Assembly (NCBI RefSeq): GCF_036320965.1 | Contig: NC_092225.1 | Span: 60,342,108-60,406,107 of the forward strand | Reading direction: 5' to 3' | From: Panulirus ornatus | Taxonomy: Eukaryota; Arthropoda; Malacostraca; Decapoda; Palinuridae | Length of the DNA stretch: 64,000 nucleotides | In this document: positions 1-12,258 of the stretch, in pieces | Layout: each line of letters opens with the position of its first letter | How positions within the stretch are numbered: the stretch's first letter is position 1 | The notes under the pieces: model-generated | Told to the model about the DNA's origin: nothing | Databases searched by the model: none | Seen by the model: only the letters and a program-made list of their open reading frames with translations | Program-made: the position numbers and the translations under genes

Positions 1-158
1 AACAATGTATGTTTTCAGGAAACACGTCACGAACTGGTTTGTAATCATCAGCGGAACAAGGCAGCAAACACGGGGACAAGTTCATAAGAGCTCAACTTCA
101 AAACACGAGGAGGCGCCGCTTGCAGTCTGGTCTGGTCCATATGCGTCTTGCTTGTAGC

Positions 159-649
<491 letters not shown>

Positions 650-659
650 GAAGTGTTAC

Positions 660-1475
660 CTGGACTGGGTAGAAAGAGACAAAGGAAGGTGTTGGTAAAG
701 AGAGACGCAGTGCTTTGAAAGAAGGTATACAGTCATCCGAGGTGTAGTTGGAGGAGAAAAGAGAACCGAAAAAACACTGGAATTCTCATTAGGAGAGACG
801 GTTGTGGCGGAGTCAATTCGCAGAAGCGAAGGAAAGTTGGTGCGACAGGAGCGTAAGAGATACTCATGGCCAGCAGTGACGAAAATGCCTCCCAGTGGAA
901 GAAAAGCAGAAATTGCCACACTTCCCTTAGATGGCGAAACACTTCGCCTCACGAACAGTGTAGTAGATTTCTTGCCAGAATGAAATTTGAAAGTAGGACA
1001 GAGGACGAGAGTTTTTTTCCAAGCCCGATATGTTAGACCCCTTGTCCAAAATGTCCATCAGATGTTGAAGTACAGACCGGAGGAAGAAACCGATGAAGAG
1101 GCGACATATGTTTCGACCTTCACAACAACGCTAACCTGAGACGGAAGAGTCACGTTAGGAGAGATGATAGTCTTCCAGTGGGAATTAAGAACCAATGAGT
1201 CGTGTGAATTAGTCCAGAGTTAGTGATTTCGAATTGCCAATAATGGCGTTTTAAGGTGGGAGCCGAAGGAACTGGTGTGGTGAAGGCAAAGCTTGTGGCA
1301 ACATTGTATAACTTTAACGCGATGGAGTAAAGGTGAGAGAGAGAAAAAACAGATCCAGACTGCTGGAAGAGTGGTTCGTGACGGCCTGGTATATGGGTAG
1401 GGGTGGTGGGTAATTTGCTCCAGATCATTAAGAACGGAAAACGTGAGGGGGGGAGAAGGGGGAGGGAGGGAGGGG
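660..1475 (-). pseudogene. decayed LINE, endonuclease to linker region (second family, Jockey/CR1-like)
   Basis: On the minus strand the region near 1425-1375 translates to NDLEQI then THIPGRHE-like text, the 'ND-L-Q-hP-ThIP-R' block typical of APE endonucleases of Jockey/CR1-type LINEs. Frames downstream (toward 660) carry weak matches to the linker of such elements, in several frames with stops. The nucleotide block around 1405-1450 closely matches another copy at 62325-62370 (CCTCACGTTTTCC, then AATGATCTGGAGCAAAT). It is a broken, old copy. Family assignment is by motif recognition only. Confidence 0.5.
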
Positions 1476-3106
1476 GTTCAAATCCCCCCCCTCCCCCTAC
1501 CACGACTATTAGCGTGGGAAGATTTCATTCATCAACCACGGTGCTGTGGTGAAATCTCCTGAGATTGGAAGAACTCAGCGTGTGAATCAGAAGGTGTCAT
1601 GGACCAGCGGCGGACATTCAGATCTTTCTAAGAACGCTGAGAGGCTTGTGGAGTTGTGAGAGAAGCAGATGAATTAATATTAAACCCAGGCTATCACAGG
1701 CTCGTAGAGATGTATCAAGACTGTTTTCAAGAAGTCATCAAGCATGTACTGTAGAGTCGGGAGAGGAGATAAGATGGATATTAAGCCAGCTGAGGTCAAA
1801 GTCTGGAGATGCAAGGACCGCGAGGCGCACAGAAGAAGAGCTGATGTTGGGATATGCCAACATTTCTCGTTTGAATTTAAGTAGCGAGTTAAGGCTAAAG
1901 CCTGAGGATGTGTAAGGAATAGTGGGGAACGTTATCGGAAAGATCAGTCTCCACTAAAAGTAAGATACTATGATACTATGCATGCGATCCAGGTGAGGAT
2001 GAAGGCATGAAATGTTAGTAAAAAGACAGCAAAAGCCAGTGGAATGAATAGCAAGAAAAAAAATTGGATTTTCTAGGGAGGTAAGAGGTATGGGCGGTGG
2101 AGACTCCTCGTATCTTGACATGTCGAAAAGTGAGGGCAAAAAAACTTGCTGGATTCTTCCATGTTTGTTCAGAGTGCCTCGAAAGTCCGGACGCAAAGGG
2201 AGAATTTACTTTCTACCTTTAATTCAAGATATGTTTAAATTGCATGATATGAACTGGCATACACGGACACGTATGCAGGTTCACAGCACGCAATCTGAAC
2301 ATCTGTCTAACTAAAGGTATTTAATTTCACGTATGAGTACGGACTTTTAAAACACCCTGTATTGATTTGTTTATGCGGAGAGAGGAAGAAGGGAGAAGGG
2401 AGAAGGGAAAGCATTTAAAGACTGGAAATCTAACGTGAGTTGGATAAGTGTATAATGCAAACAGAAAGATGTTCAGACTTCCAAGGTAGCTTAGGTTTGA
2501 AACAGGAAGTAAGACCAGCAATCCTTACTGACACGGAGGGTGTAAGATGGTTCCGGCCATCACTTCAACACTCCTAAGTACTTCCCTGGGTGGCTGCTGT
2601 CTACGACCTACTGACACTCTTCCATCAGACCAGTACAAGGAGAATGAGAAACAAGCACTACACGAATCTATAAAGACATAAATCAAACACCGTTCTCCTG
2701 TCAACCATAAACAAACAAACGTCTGTGTATTCCAAGGCACAAACACTCCAACAGAGAACGGACATTCGTAATACAAACAAATGCTGAAGAGATTGAAGCT
2801 TGTTGATGTATTACATAACCCAAATGCCTAACACTATCCATAATAAGCCAAAATCAAGGAGGTAAAATACATAGAAAATATTACGTGGAATAAAAGGTCC
2901 TGGGAAAAAGAAAAAAAGAGAAAAAACTGGATGTTGAGTCTTGTTCAATCATCAGATCGTGTGCCAAAGGTCGTGAGATTTTCAGCCTCGGGCCGGATCA
3001 CGACCATTAACCTCCAGCAGGAGATGTTGCCTACCTGCTCCACAGGCAACGTACACTGGTCAAGATGATGATAATATTAAGGAGAAAGGTGGTGGTGGTG
3101 GTATTT
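1476..3106. other. unique sequence, no gene recognised
   Basis: About 1.6 kb of mixed-composition DNA. Only short open frames (under 85 codons) on both strands, none with a motif I recognise. No tandem repeat apart from a short GAAGGGA run near 2390-2410. Confidence 0.6.
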
Positions 3107-3170
<64 letters not shown>

Positions 3171-3190
3171 TAACAATAATAATAATAATG

Positions 3191-3237
<47 letters not shown>
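3107..3237. repeat. (AAT)n microsatellite
   Basis: About 130 bp of AAT/TAA trinucleotides with a few GAT or AAC interruptions. It directly abuts the 3' end of a diverged RTE copy on the minus strand (3238-3935), so it may be that element's tail or target. Confidence 0.98.
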
Positions 3238-3238
<1 letters not shown>

Positions 3239-3935
3239 TTTTCTTTTATGCCTGCTAGTAGTTTCCTGCATTATCGAGGTAGCGTTAGGAACAAAAGAAA
3301 CAATGGCCTGTTTTGTTAACGTCGTCTAATGCATCGAGACCAAATCACCCATCAATGCCAAAGCCCGACAGACCGTTCCGAGGTTTCCCCAGACCCTCTT
3401 CATATGCCCTGCTTCAGCCCACTGATATAACGTCGCCCCCTGTAAACCACAGTACTCCAATACTCTTTATTCCAAGCATATCTCTCATATTTCTGAATAT
3501 TCAAGTTCACGATAACTCAAAAGACCATTTATTCCATCCTCCTATCTTTTCGCTCACCTTTGCTTTCTCGCTTCCTCAACTTCTTGGCCAACCTCTCTTC
3601 ACTAATCCGTCTCCATGTGTCCAAACTATATCAGCGATCAGCTTTCTCAGTCACACTTCGCTTACCACCACACCTCTCTCTTACGCTGTCATTTCTCACA
3701 TGATCAACCCTCCTCACTCCACACAGTCCTCTGGCATCTCACTTCCAACAAGTCCACCCTCTTTTATTCTTTTGAACTGAGGGCCCAAGACTCGCACCCA
3801 TTACGACACTGCTGAACTGTCATACTAGCATACATATTTACCTCTCCCCTCACAGACAGTGACCCTTCCTATCACACACTCTTCAATACACCTTGGATTT
3901 TGTGCCTCCTTACCCATCCTATGGCTTACTCTAAA
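3238..3935 (-). pseudogene. diverged RTE-type LINE, 3' end (UTR core plus RT C-terminal region)
   Basis: 3255-3305 carries a diverged form of the 3' UTR core shared by all RTE copies here (GCATTATCGAGGTAGCG). From about 3380 the minus strand follows the RTE C-terminal coding region block by block: the same order of Pro/Ser-rich antisense text as the young copy at 29706-30200, at clearly lower identity. It is closer to the old copy at 23964-24830 than to the young copies, so it belongs to an older subfamily. No intact frame. Its 3' end abuts (AAT)n rather than (TA)n. Confidence 0.65.
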
Positions 3936-5626
3936 GTTCTATACTATAATAAGTCCCTTGATACTCCTGTATGTTCTCTTGTTCGCTTTACACCATTCAC
4001 CTCCTTGCAGAACTTGTTTGTACTCTAGCTGATTAGCAGTGACTCTGGTGGTAAGGACAACGGTGAAAGTTCTTGCTATTGTGAGACGTTTTTGTGTATC
4101 CCTGCCATCAAGGTTTGAACCTGTGGCACGCGTCTGGCTACTGCTTCCCATAGCTTTTGTGTGGAGGCCAGCCACATGAGGACTGACCGTCCGATATCTC
4201 CTGTTTTCTTCGAACAGTGAGGTTTGTGGACTTCTTTTCTTCTCTCGTCTTTCCTTCTTCCTAAAACCTCTCTTATTTAAGAGCCACGCCTACAAGTGCA
4301 TGAGGAACTCTCATTGAATTCTCCATTTATTTTTCTCCTTATTTTCTTTTCACTTCGCTGTTGCTATGACGGCCATCATAAAAACAAGACTCTACTCTCG
4401 TAATTCTTCTTCACCATGGTCATCAATCACCATCATTATCATTCGCCCAGGAAGTAAATGACGGCAGTTGATATCGATAATAATCTCAGCAAATGTATCA
4501 GAAAACAGGAGAGCAGTTCCTCTCTTCAGGCACGATCCTGCGGGTGGATCAACCCTGGCTTGCCGGAGGAACAATCACCAGTGCCTGAGGAGACGTCTGT
4601 AATACATGAAAGGTTCACGCATGCCGTGAGAGCGAGTATGGTCTTCAGAACTTTGTTGAACAACTGGAGGTGTTCATTTCAGTTGGTGGTTACAGCATGA
4701 TGCTAATACGAGTTGATAATCCTGGCTGTCTACAGGCTTGGATCCAAAATAATCATCCAGCCAAACTATCCGTCATATATCACCAAATTCCATTGTCTCA
4801 AGCTCTGAAGTGGACGTCATGTTTTGCAGAGGAAGATGCGCTTGAACCAAACGACAAAATTTTCCTATAACTGCATAAGATATACAAAGTCCAGGACAGC
4901 AGTGTGCAACAGGAAGGTACTAAATGTATTGTCTGCACGACTTGCTCAAACTTACGTGACCAGTGCGAGCTCTGAAGCTTCACTGCTACGCTTATTAAGC
5001 TCTACCTAAGGATTGCACAGGCTTTCCTGCCTCTAACTACACTAACGTCTATGATCCTCATCTCTTCCGCTATCATGAACAGCCTCAATGGAACCCCAGC
5101 GGTCTGTTGCTCTCTATATTCCCTTGTAATTTACACAGGCGACCGCTTGGCATAAAGCACGGAACGCAATGAGCCATGCGTGGTACACTTCCTCATGCTC
5201 TTGTGTACTGTCTGTAGAAGGGAAGGTGAGGAGGAGGTGTTGATGCTCTCGTGTTCTGAACACCCTGATCTCTGATTCATGCTATAGATACGAAGAAAAT
5301 CAAATTACATCAACATTTATACACCAAATATACAAATACACACCATATACTAACATACTAACATATATGATTCAATACACATCTATTGACGTATATATCA
5401 CAAAATGAGTATAATGTAACACGTAATAAGTCCCAGCTCCGGAATTATCCGAAGTTGGTGGACTTATGGGAATCATCATTCCAGACAAGATTATTCGTTA
5501 CAGGATCGCAACTTAAAGATTCAGAAAGAAAAAAAAATCCGACGAAAGCGACTATTCCAAAAAAATCTACTTGATTGTTTTGTGATTTCTTCAACATACG
5601 TGATGAAAGCGGTTAATATTATACAT
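3936..5626. other. unique sequence, no gene recognised
   Basis: About 1.7 kb without a supportable gene. Open frames are under 85 codons and show no known motif. A short GGTTTGAACC block at 4110-4120 resembles a tRNA T-arm, but no cloverleaf surrounds it. Confidence 0.55.
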
Positions 5627-5782
5627 CTAGTGTACAAGAAAGTTTTAGACAAACTCTCAAAGCAAAGACGACCACCAGAAGACAAGTATCATGGCATAGA
5701 TGGGATTGTACTTCAGTGACTGGAAAATTGGTTGAGTGGCCGCAAATAGAGTAGTTACTATCGGATTCGTCTAAGAACGGTA
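5627..5782 (+). pseudogene. LINE reverse transcriptase fragment (CR1/Jockey/I-like)
   Basis: The plus strand reads VLDKLSKQR, then GIDGIVLQ-stop-LENWLSGRK-stop. This is the block just after RT motif A in many arthropod LINEs ('PH..LL.KL...GI.G.vL.WI.nWL.gRkQ'). Two in-frame stops, one a CAG to TAG change, show it is dead. It is not the RTE family seen elsewhere in the window. The fragment ends just before the RTE 3' module at 5805. Confidence 0.6.
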
Positions 5783-5804
5783 ACAAATTCTATTTTATAT
5801 TTAT

Positions 5805-5941
5805 GATACTTTGTCGCTGTCTCCTGCATCGGCGAGGTAGCGCAAGGAAACAGACGAAAGAATGGCCCAACCCACCCACATACACATGTATATACATACA
5901 CGTCCACACACGCACATGTACATACCTATACATTTCAACAT

Positions 5942-5948
<7 letters not shown>
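5805..5948 (-). repeat. RTE 3' UTR terminal module A (antisense)
   Basis: One of about ten copies of a 135-bp module. It begins with the 3' hairpin (here CTGCATCGGCGAGGTAGCG), then AACAGACGAAAGAATGGCC, then a CA/TA-rich stretch with CACACACG. It forms the extreme 3' end of the LINE whose coding part is at 6926-7680, separated from it by nested SINE-C copies. Confidence 0.8.

Positions 5949-6034
<86 letters not shown>
5947..6034. repeat. (TA)n tract
   Basis: Pure TA, about 86 bp, between RTE module A and a SINE-C head. Confidence 0.98.
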
Positions 6035-6037
<3 letters not shown>

Positions 6038-6272
6038 CCTGGGGATAGGGGAGAAAGAATACTACCCACGTATTCCCTGTGTGTCGTAGAAGGCACTAAA
6101 AGGGGAGGGAGCGGGGGGCTGGAAATCCTCCCCTCTCGTTTTTTTTTTAATTTTCCAAAAGAAGGAACAGAGAATTGCGCCAGGTAAGGGTATTCCCTCA
6201 AAGGCCCAGTCCTCTGTTCTTAACGCTACCTCGCTAATGCAGGAAATGGCGAATAGTTTGAAAGAAAGAAAA

Positions 6273-6275
<3 letters not shown>
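6035..6275 (+). mobile_element. SINE-C copy (left arm of a SINE palindrome)
   Basis: About 240-bp element: head CCCTGGGGATAGGGGAGAAA, middle GGCACTAAAAGGGGAGGGAG, T-rich stretch, then AGTCCTCTGTTCTTAACGC, the hairpin CTACCTCGCTAATGCAGG, and an A-rich tail GAAAGAAAGAAAAG. Its tail points into a (TA)n tract that separates it from an inverted second copy at 6363-6618. A weak Pol III B-box-like block (GGCTGGAAATCC) is present, but no convincing tRNA head. Confidence 0.8.

Positions 6276-6362
<87 letters not shown>
6276..6362. repeat. (TA)n tract at the centre of a SINE-C palindrome
   Basis: Pure TA of about 86 bp, flanked by the tails of two oppositely oriented SINE-C copies. Confidence 0.98.
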
Positions 6363-6366
<4 letters not shown>

Positions 6367-6616
6367 CTTTTCTTTTCTTTCATACTATTCGCCATTTCCC
6401 GCATTAGCGAGGTAGCGTTGAGAACAGAGGACTAGGCCCTTGAGGGAATATCCTCACCTGGGCCCCTTCTCTGTTCCCTCTTTTGGAAAAGAAAAAAAAA
6501 AAAAAAAAAAAAGTGAGAGGGGAGGATTTCCAGCCCCCCGCTCCCTCCCCTTTTAGTCGCCTTCTACGACATGCAGGGAATACGTGGGAAGTATTCTTTC
6601 TCCCCTATCCCCAGGG

Positions 6617-6618
<2 letters not shown>
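6363..6618 (-). mobile_element. SINE-C copy (right arm of a SINE palindrome)
   Basis: Same family as 6035-6275, in reverse orientation: tail TCTTTTCTTTCATACTATTC, hairpin, long A run at 6488-6511, head ending CCCCTATCCCCAGGG at 6616. Both heads face outward to (TA)n tracts. Confidence 0.8.
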
Positions 6619-6694
<76 letters not shown>

Positions 6695-6710
6695 TATATA
6701 TACACATATA
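6619..6710. repeat. (TA)n tract
   Basis: TA-rich tract with small interruptions at its right end, between the SINE-C head and RTE module B. Confidence 0.95.
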
Positions 6711-6925
6711 CATAATTCATGCTTGCTGTCTTTATTCATTCCCGTCGCCACCCCACCACACATGAAATGACAACCCCCTCCCCACGCATGGACGCGAGGT
6801 AGCACTAGAAAAAGACAACAAAGGCCACAATTTTTTTTTCACACTCAGTCTCTCGCTGTCATGTATAATGCACCAAAACCAAAGGTCCCTTTCCACATCC
6901 AGGCCCCACAAAACTTTCCATGGTT
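6711..6925 (-). repeat. RTE 3' UTR module B (antisense)
   Basis: About 200-bp UTR module: TTCATTCCCGTCGCCACC, CACACATGAAATGACAACC, a degenerate core GCGAGGTAGCACTAG, then GTCATGTATAATGCACC and TTCCACATCCAGGCCC. It runs without a break into the antisense end of the LINE coding region at 6926. Confidence 0.8.
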
Positions 6926-7680
6926 TACCCCAGACGCTTCACATGCCCTGGTTTCAATCCACTGACAGCACATCGACCCCGGTATACCACACTCTTCCAA
7001 TTCACTCTATTCCTTGCACGCCTTTCACCCTCCTGCATGTTCAGGCCCCGATCGCTCAAAATCTTTTTCACTCCATCCTTCCACCTCCAATTTGGTCTCC
7101 CACTTCTCCTCGTTTCCTCCACCTCTAACACATATATCCTATTTGTCAATCTTTCCTCACTCATTCTCTCCATGTGACCAAACCATTTCAAAACAACCTC
7201 TTCTGCTCTCTCCACCACATTCGTTTTATTACCACACATCTCTCTTACCCTTTATTACTTACTCGATCAAACCACCTCACACCACATATTGCCCTCAAAC
7301 ATCTCATTTCCAACACATCTACCCTACTCCGCACAACCCTATCTATAGCCCACGCCTCGCAGCCATATAACATTGTTGGAACCACTATTCCTTCAAACAT
7401 ACCCATTTTTGCTTTCCGAGATAATGTTCTCGCCTTCCACACATTTTTCAACGCTCCCAGAACTTTCGCCCCCTCCCCCACCCTGTGGCTCACTTCCGAT
7501 TCCATAGTTTCATCCGCTGCCAAATCCATTTCTAGATATCTAAAACACTTCACTTCCTCCAGTTTTTCTTCATTCAAACTTACCTCCCAAATGACTTGTC
7601 CCTCAACCCTACTGTACCCAATAACCTTGCTCTTATTCACATCTACTCTCAGCTTTCTTCTTTCACACACTTTACCAATG
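6926..7680 (-). pseudogene. RTE LINE fragment, RT C-terminus and C-terminal domain
   Basis: Minus strand. Upper frame (7700-7245, 151 codons) starts at KVCERRKLRV and runs through the RYLEMDLAADETME, YGCEAWA and VRWFDRVSN blocks. A frame break near 7240 is followed by a second frame (7239-6925) with CGNKTNVVERAEE, FGHMERMSEERLT and RRSGRPNWRW. This is the RTE C-terminal domain (GHMxRM and RGRPxxRW signatures). The polymerase active site lies upstream and is missing. The copy is 5'-truncated at about 7680 and non-functional. Its 3' UTR is module B (6711-6925) and module A (5805-5948), split by the SINE-C palindrome. Confidence 0.85.
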
Positions 7681-8024
7681 GGCGTGTTGTAAGATATCAA
7701 AATTCGTAAATTACTCCGCGCTGGGAAACAAGGCTACAAGAGAATGTTTGCAGCGGCGAGATGATATACACAAACTTACAGAGTAGGTTCTTGAACGGCA
7801 AGGAAATCGTGATATCGGTAAGTGCAAAATTTTCCATCTCAGCAGGAAAATCATAAAGGCTAGCAACAGTACGAGTTGTTTTCAGGTACAAAAGATGAGA
7901 GAGGAAAAAGACTTTGGCATCGATTATAATCGACGACTTAAAGCCAAGTAAACAGTGCGTAAGAAGAATGAAAAAAAGGAAAAGCTTCAATGGTTAGCCA
8001 CTCGTATTCATGCCGAAGACAGTA
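7681..8024. other. unique sequence, nothing recognised
   Basis: About 340 bp between two LINE remnants, with no motif, repeat or convincing open frame. Confidence 0.5.
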
Positions 8025-8530
8025 ATCCTCACTCTTTACAAGTCAGTGGTGCGTCCCCACCTTGCATATTGTGTTCACTTGTGGTTATCCTGCTTGAAAA
8101 TAGTGACCTACACAGTATAGAGACAGTACAGCAGAGAGCTATCATGATGATTCCCAGACTGAGATACAAATCCTACGAGAGTCGGACACACGACGAAGAT
8201 TTATCTAACTTTGAAACGAGAAAGTTAAGTGGTGATACAGATATTCTGACTTATCAAAGGATCTGATAATCTTGACCAACGCAGCTCATGAGGGCTAAAA
8301 TCTGTGTACTTTAACTTGTGATATTGGAGACAAAACTCGCGGGGAATCCTTTCCCTTCGAGTGATGTAGGGTACACGTCCATAAACAGGGCTGTTCATAT
8401 TGGGAATCATTTACGAATAAGAGTAACTGAAACCAACACCTAAGATACATATGTTTAAGAAGAATTTGACCATCATTTCACTTTGCTGTCAACGGACATT
8501 GTCTGCGCCTCCTTCGCGACAAATAAAGTT
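8025..8530 (+). pseudogene. LINE RT C-terminal region (CR1/Rex-like)
   Basis: From about 8024 the plus strand reads VILTLYKSVVRPHLAYCVHLW, the well-known post-palm block of CR1/Rex/I-type arthropod LINEs ('LYKsvVRPHLEYc.q.W.P'). A shifted frame then reads SIETVQQRAIMMIPRLRYKSYESR and NFETRKLSGD, the 'le..QRRatkmipglr...YeeRl..l...sLe.RRlRGD' block. Two frameshifts lie within 120 bp. It continues degenerately to about 8530. It differs from the RTE family. Confidence 0.75.
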
Positions 8531-8947
8531 AGTCAATTTCTTTTCTATTCTTACAACACAAGTCTTTGTGGCTTATCTCCTCCCTTATCACAAACGGCTT
8601 CGGACGTACCCAGCGGCCCCTCCGTGAGCTGCCGATGGCCACACAGTAATCATGTGACGTAGCAGCTTGGAGGATATTGCGTAGTCTAGCTGATGGCGTA
8701 GGCCCACAAGCAGCCAGCTCTCGGGAGCAAAAACCAAAGTAATACCTATAGAAGAGGGAAAGTGAACCAACGTTTGCGGTGCAGGGCAAGCGGGTTAATT
8801 TTGGAAGTTAGCCTGGGACAGTTTATGAGTCAGATTCTTCTGACTCAACTCTGTCGAGTAAGGATGCAGGGCTAGAACCACCCCAGATGTTAGGCACTAC
8901 TCCATTCAAGGACGGATCAATGCTTTGTATGAACGGAGTTTATCTGG
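8531..8947. other. unique sequence, nothing recognised
   Basis: About 415 bp; short frames on the minus strand only, no motif. Confidence 0.5.
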
Positions 8948-9345
8948 CTCTCCCGTACACTCCTTCACCTTCCTTTCCCCATGTACTCCCCAACCTGCCT
9001 TTCCCATGTACTCCCTTACCTGGCTCTCCCATGTACTCCCTTACGTACATTCCCATGTACTCCCTTTCCTGGCTCTCCCATGTACTCCCTTACCTGCCTT
9101 TCTTATGTACTCCCTTACCTGGCTCTCCCATATACTCCATAACCTGCCTTCCTCATGTACTCCCTTACCTGGCTCTCCGATGTACTCCCTTACCTACCTT
9201 TCCCATGTACTCCCTTACCTGGCTCTCCCAAGAACTCCATAACCTGCCTTTCCCATGTACTCCCTTATCTGGCTTCTCCCATGTACTCCATTACCTACCT
9301 TTCTCATGTACTCCCTTATCTGGCTCTCCCATGTATTCCAATGTT
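8948..9345. repeat. 25-bp minisatellite
   Basis: About 16 tandem units of 25 bp, close to ACTCCCTTACCTGGCTCTCC followed by CATGT, with recurrent variants (CTGCCTTTCC; CATAACCTGCC). The unit length is not a multiple of 3, and all three frames are open only because the repeat lacks stops. The 192-codon frame here is not a gene. Confidence 0.92.
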
Positions 9346-10009
9346 TTCGCACTAGCACTCCGGCCTTCACCCATAAAAGCCACGAAAAAAAAAAAGAATC
9401 GACACTTTACATGGGAGAGGAGGTTCCACCGGAGGAAAAACCTTGCTAAGCTATGTAGAGCGTGATGGCGATCTGAGGAAATGTGTTATGGAGGCTAAAA
9501 TCATGCGAGGTGAAACCCACACGCGAACCTTCTTACGAGAGGCGCTGGAACACTAGCATCAGGGGCAACACGGCAGAGATTGGGAGCAATTTGATATCGG
9601 CGAGAAGAAGAAGAAGAAAAAAAAACCCGGAAAATGAAGAAATTATACCATCTGCACATATATAATTGCCTTATGAACTCCTAATTTGAAGCTAGTATTA
9701 CACGACGTAATTTTTGGAGTTGGAGGTGACGGAGTTCTGGAATTACTTCCAGTTACACTGTTGGAGGACTGGACGTTCCCACAGATGATGCGCACCTTTG
9801 ACGAGCCTGACATTATTGGTAGCTCGTTCTCATCCCATCTGAGGCTGGTGGCTCCTCACACCATCAGGGATTGGTAGGTCTGAGCTTATCATGATGGCTC
9901 TCATCCTCTTTACTAGCACCAGCGGGAGCAGTTGCAGTTTCGAGCCCATTAATGGACCAAATTTGGCCCTTTGAAATATGGCAGATCATGGCACTTCATC
10001 CCACTTTCC

Positions 10010-10011
<2 letters not shown>
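9346..10011. other. unique sequence, nothing recognised
   Basis: About 670 bp of mixed composition with an AAGAAG-rich patch at 9605-9640; no supportable gene. Confidence 0.5.
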
Positions 10012-10076
<65 letters not shown>

Positions 10077-10090
10077 TACACACAGAGACA
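10012..10090. repeat. (CA)n microsatellite
   Basis: CA repeats, about 48 bp pure, then interrupted by TATA, ATA and GAGA. Confidence 0.97.
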
Positions 10091-10094
10091 CACA

Positions 10095-10245
10095 CCTCAA
10101 CGATGTAGTAGTTAGCGTGGCTGACCATGATCTACTCAAGGACCCGCCCAGGATCGGACCCTCGGCGCGGCAGCCGGCCCACACCCAATCCCAGCCGTTC
10201 ATCCTCCCCTCGAAGCTAATCGATGAATGGGAACCTTGCGTATTC
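10095..10245 (+). mobile_element. tRNA-derived SINE (decapod type)
   Basis: An A-box-like D-arm block GTAGTTAGCGTGGCTGACC (10108-10126) is followed about 30 bp later by a degenerate B box GGATCGGACCC (10151-10161), the order of a Pol III tRNA promoter. Downstream lie GGCAGCCGGCCCACACCCA and GATGAATGGGAACCTTGCG, which resemble the conserved body of tRNA-derived SINEs I know from decapods. The recognition is from memory. Box B has drifted, so the copy is probably inactive. Confidence 0.65.
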
Positions 10246-10249
10246 TAGG

Positions 10250-12060
10250 GTGTGTCTGTGTACATACACACATGGGAGTAAACACAGCACATGACAACAA
10301 GGTTTAGAGAAGGGGCAATACTAGTGTATAAAACTGCCTTCCCGTAACACACAAATAGCAATCACAAACGAGAAGGTGTTCAAAGACGGACGAATCCCTG
10401 GCGTTGGTTGTGCATATTCCTCCTATACAGACAAGGGAATCATCGAAGATGGCAAACCACGTCACTACCCTACAGTGCCAGCCCTGAGTCCAGCATAACC
10501 CCTTCTGTGGTATTACCACAACCCGTACGCACTCGCGCATCAAATCATCCATCATACCTGGGAGTGTATGGGAAAGCCAGATGATAACTAAGGCATGGTA
10601 GTAGTGTCCCTCATTCCCCATCTATACAGAAGGAGACGGGACATTAAAGGAGAGGGATCCTATTCTCTATATTCTTCGTCGACGCAAGACACATGGCTTC
10701 CCTGAACCTGAGGACATATTCAGAACCTGAACTCAAGGACATATTCAGGACATTCATTTCCCCGGGTCTCATCATCAAGCAACTCAGGCCCACGTTACTC
10801 CTCTGCCGTACCCACACACCCAGACACACATCTCACTTACACTGACCAACGCTACACTCATCACACCCTCACCAGCGGGCCACATCGGCTAGAATAGTCC
10901 CACAACACTCGCCCGTCACGACATCTAATACACTCAGACTACGGCCCTCCGACCGTCGCTCCGATTCTCCTAAAGATTAAAATCAGGGGCCTCCCCGCGA
11001 AACAGGGGTCAGATGGCCTAGATATTCAGGCGCCAGGGGTCAAACAAGGTCGGTCACAGAGGTTAATCTGTGCTGGGTGTAACGTATAATGGGGACCGCC
11101 TCATACCACGTCTTGCCCTTGGCCTACATGAGCCTCGTGTTATGGTGGGGTAAACAACATGGGTAAATGTGTGAGCATCTATCCTTTTGTAATTTTGTAT
11201 GTGTGCGTGAGTTTGTATATATTTACCTATGTGCACAGCATGGGAAGAGAGTTCCACACTCGTAAGGCCCCATCGATTGAACTTGCTTTACCTACAGACA
11301 AGCAAGGCCCCATCACCTGAACTTCTCTTTACCTATGCTAGGATTCTGTCCTTAGGCAGGGTTAGCGCGTAACACTCGCCGAAGGGAAATTTAGTTACGA
11401 ATAGTCGTGTGTGCTACATGTTGCTGATGTTATGTGTCGGATGGCGAGAGTGTATGTTTGTAGACTGAATACTAGCAACACAAGCGTGGGCGAAGCAGAG
11501 AGACAAAAACAGCATCCTGCTCAAAGACCCTTACCCTTGATCTCAAGGCCCGAACCACAGTAGTCCTCAGGAGGCACAAAGAACTATGCTTAAGGCCTAA
11601 GAGTCATATGATATATCAAATCTGCTACGAAAACAGGAAATTCTACCATGCATCACCCTTCCCTAAGACACATAATCCGTTGGTAATTTTTTCCTCCCCC
11701 CAAAAGACACATCTCCTACCATTAAAGAGAGACATTGGTTCCTCCGTGGCAGCCGCCACCTCCCCCAGGCTAGTGTCCAGCTGACACAAAGTCTCAGGTG
11801 GTCTATCAGGCCATCTAGTCCCGGGACCAACTGCAATATAAAGCGTTTATATGGTTGACTTTACGACCCCCTATCATACGTTATGGAGGGACGGTGGTAC
11901 GACTGAGAGTTGAGCTAAATTCTTCTTAAGTAGCTTAATCTGCACTGATTTAAGGGGGAGCTTTTGAAAGGCCCGCTCCGCCCTGGCTGCAACCTAAGAC
12001 CATTTTATGAACCTCAGGACGTGAAGATATTTACAGGAGGAGCCGGAGGGGTGGTCCGTC
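10250..12060. other. unique sequence, no gene recognised
   Basis: About 1.8 kb, moderately GC-rich, with only short open frames (the longest is 105 codons, minus strand, 10621-10304, no recognised motif). A short duplication of GAACCTGAGGACATATTCAG-like text lies at 10704-10751. No tandem repeat or mobile element seen. Confidence 0.55.
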
Positions 12061-12079
12061 ATGAAGCTATACGGAATCT

Positions 12080-12104
12080 ACTACTATTAGTATTATCATT
12101 AGTT

Positions 12105-12143
<39 letters not shown>

Positions 12144-12258
12144 ATAGTAGCAGTATCATTAGGATTACCATTATTATCATTATCATTATCAGTAGTTACA
12201 GTAGTATCTACTATCAATACGATCATTAGTAGTAGAAGTAGTAATAGTAGCAGTAGCA
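12080..12258. repeat. (TAG)n / (TAT,CAT)n trinucleotide repeat
   Basis: Pure GTA/TAG units at 12104-12143, flanked by degenerate trinucleotides (ATTATCATT, AGTAGTAG). Open frames on both strands are poly-Val or poly-Thr repeat translations. Confidence 0.93.

Noticed and set aside
1460..1500. GGGGTTCAAATCCCC, looking like a tRNA T-arm
   Set aside because: No acceptor or anticodon stem around it; it lies in G/C-run sequence beside LINE endonuclease remnants.
8887..9465. 192-codon frame with Pro/Ser/Leu repeats
   Set aside because: It is the translation of a 25-bp minisatellite; all plus frames are open there and the unit length is not a multiple of 3.
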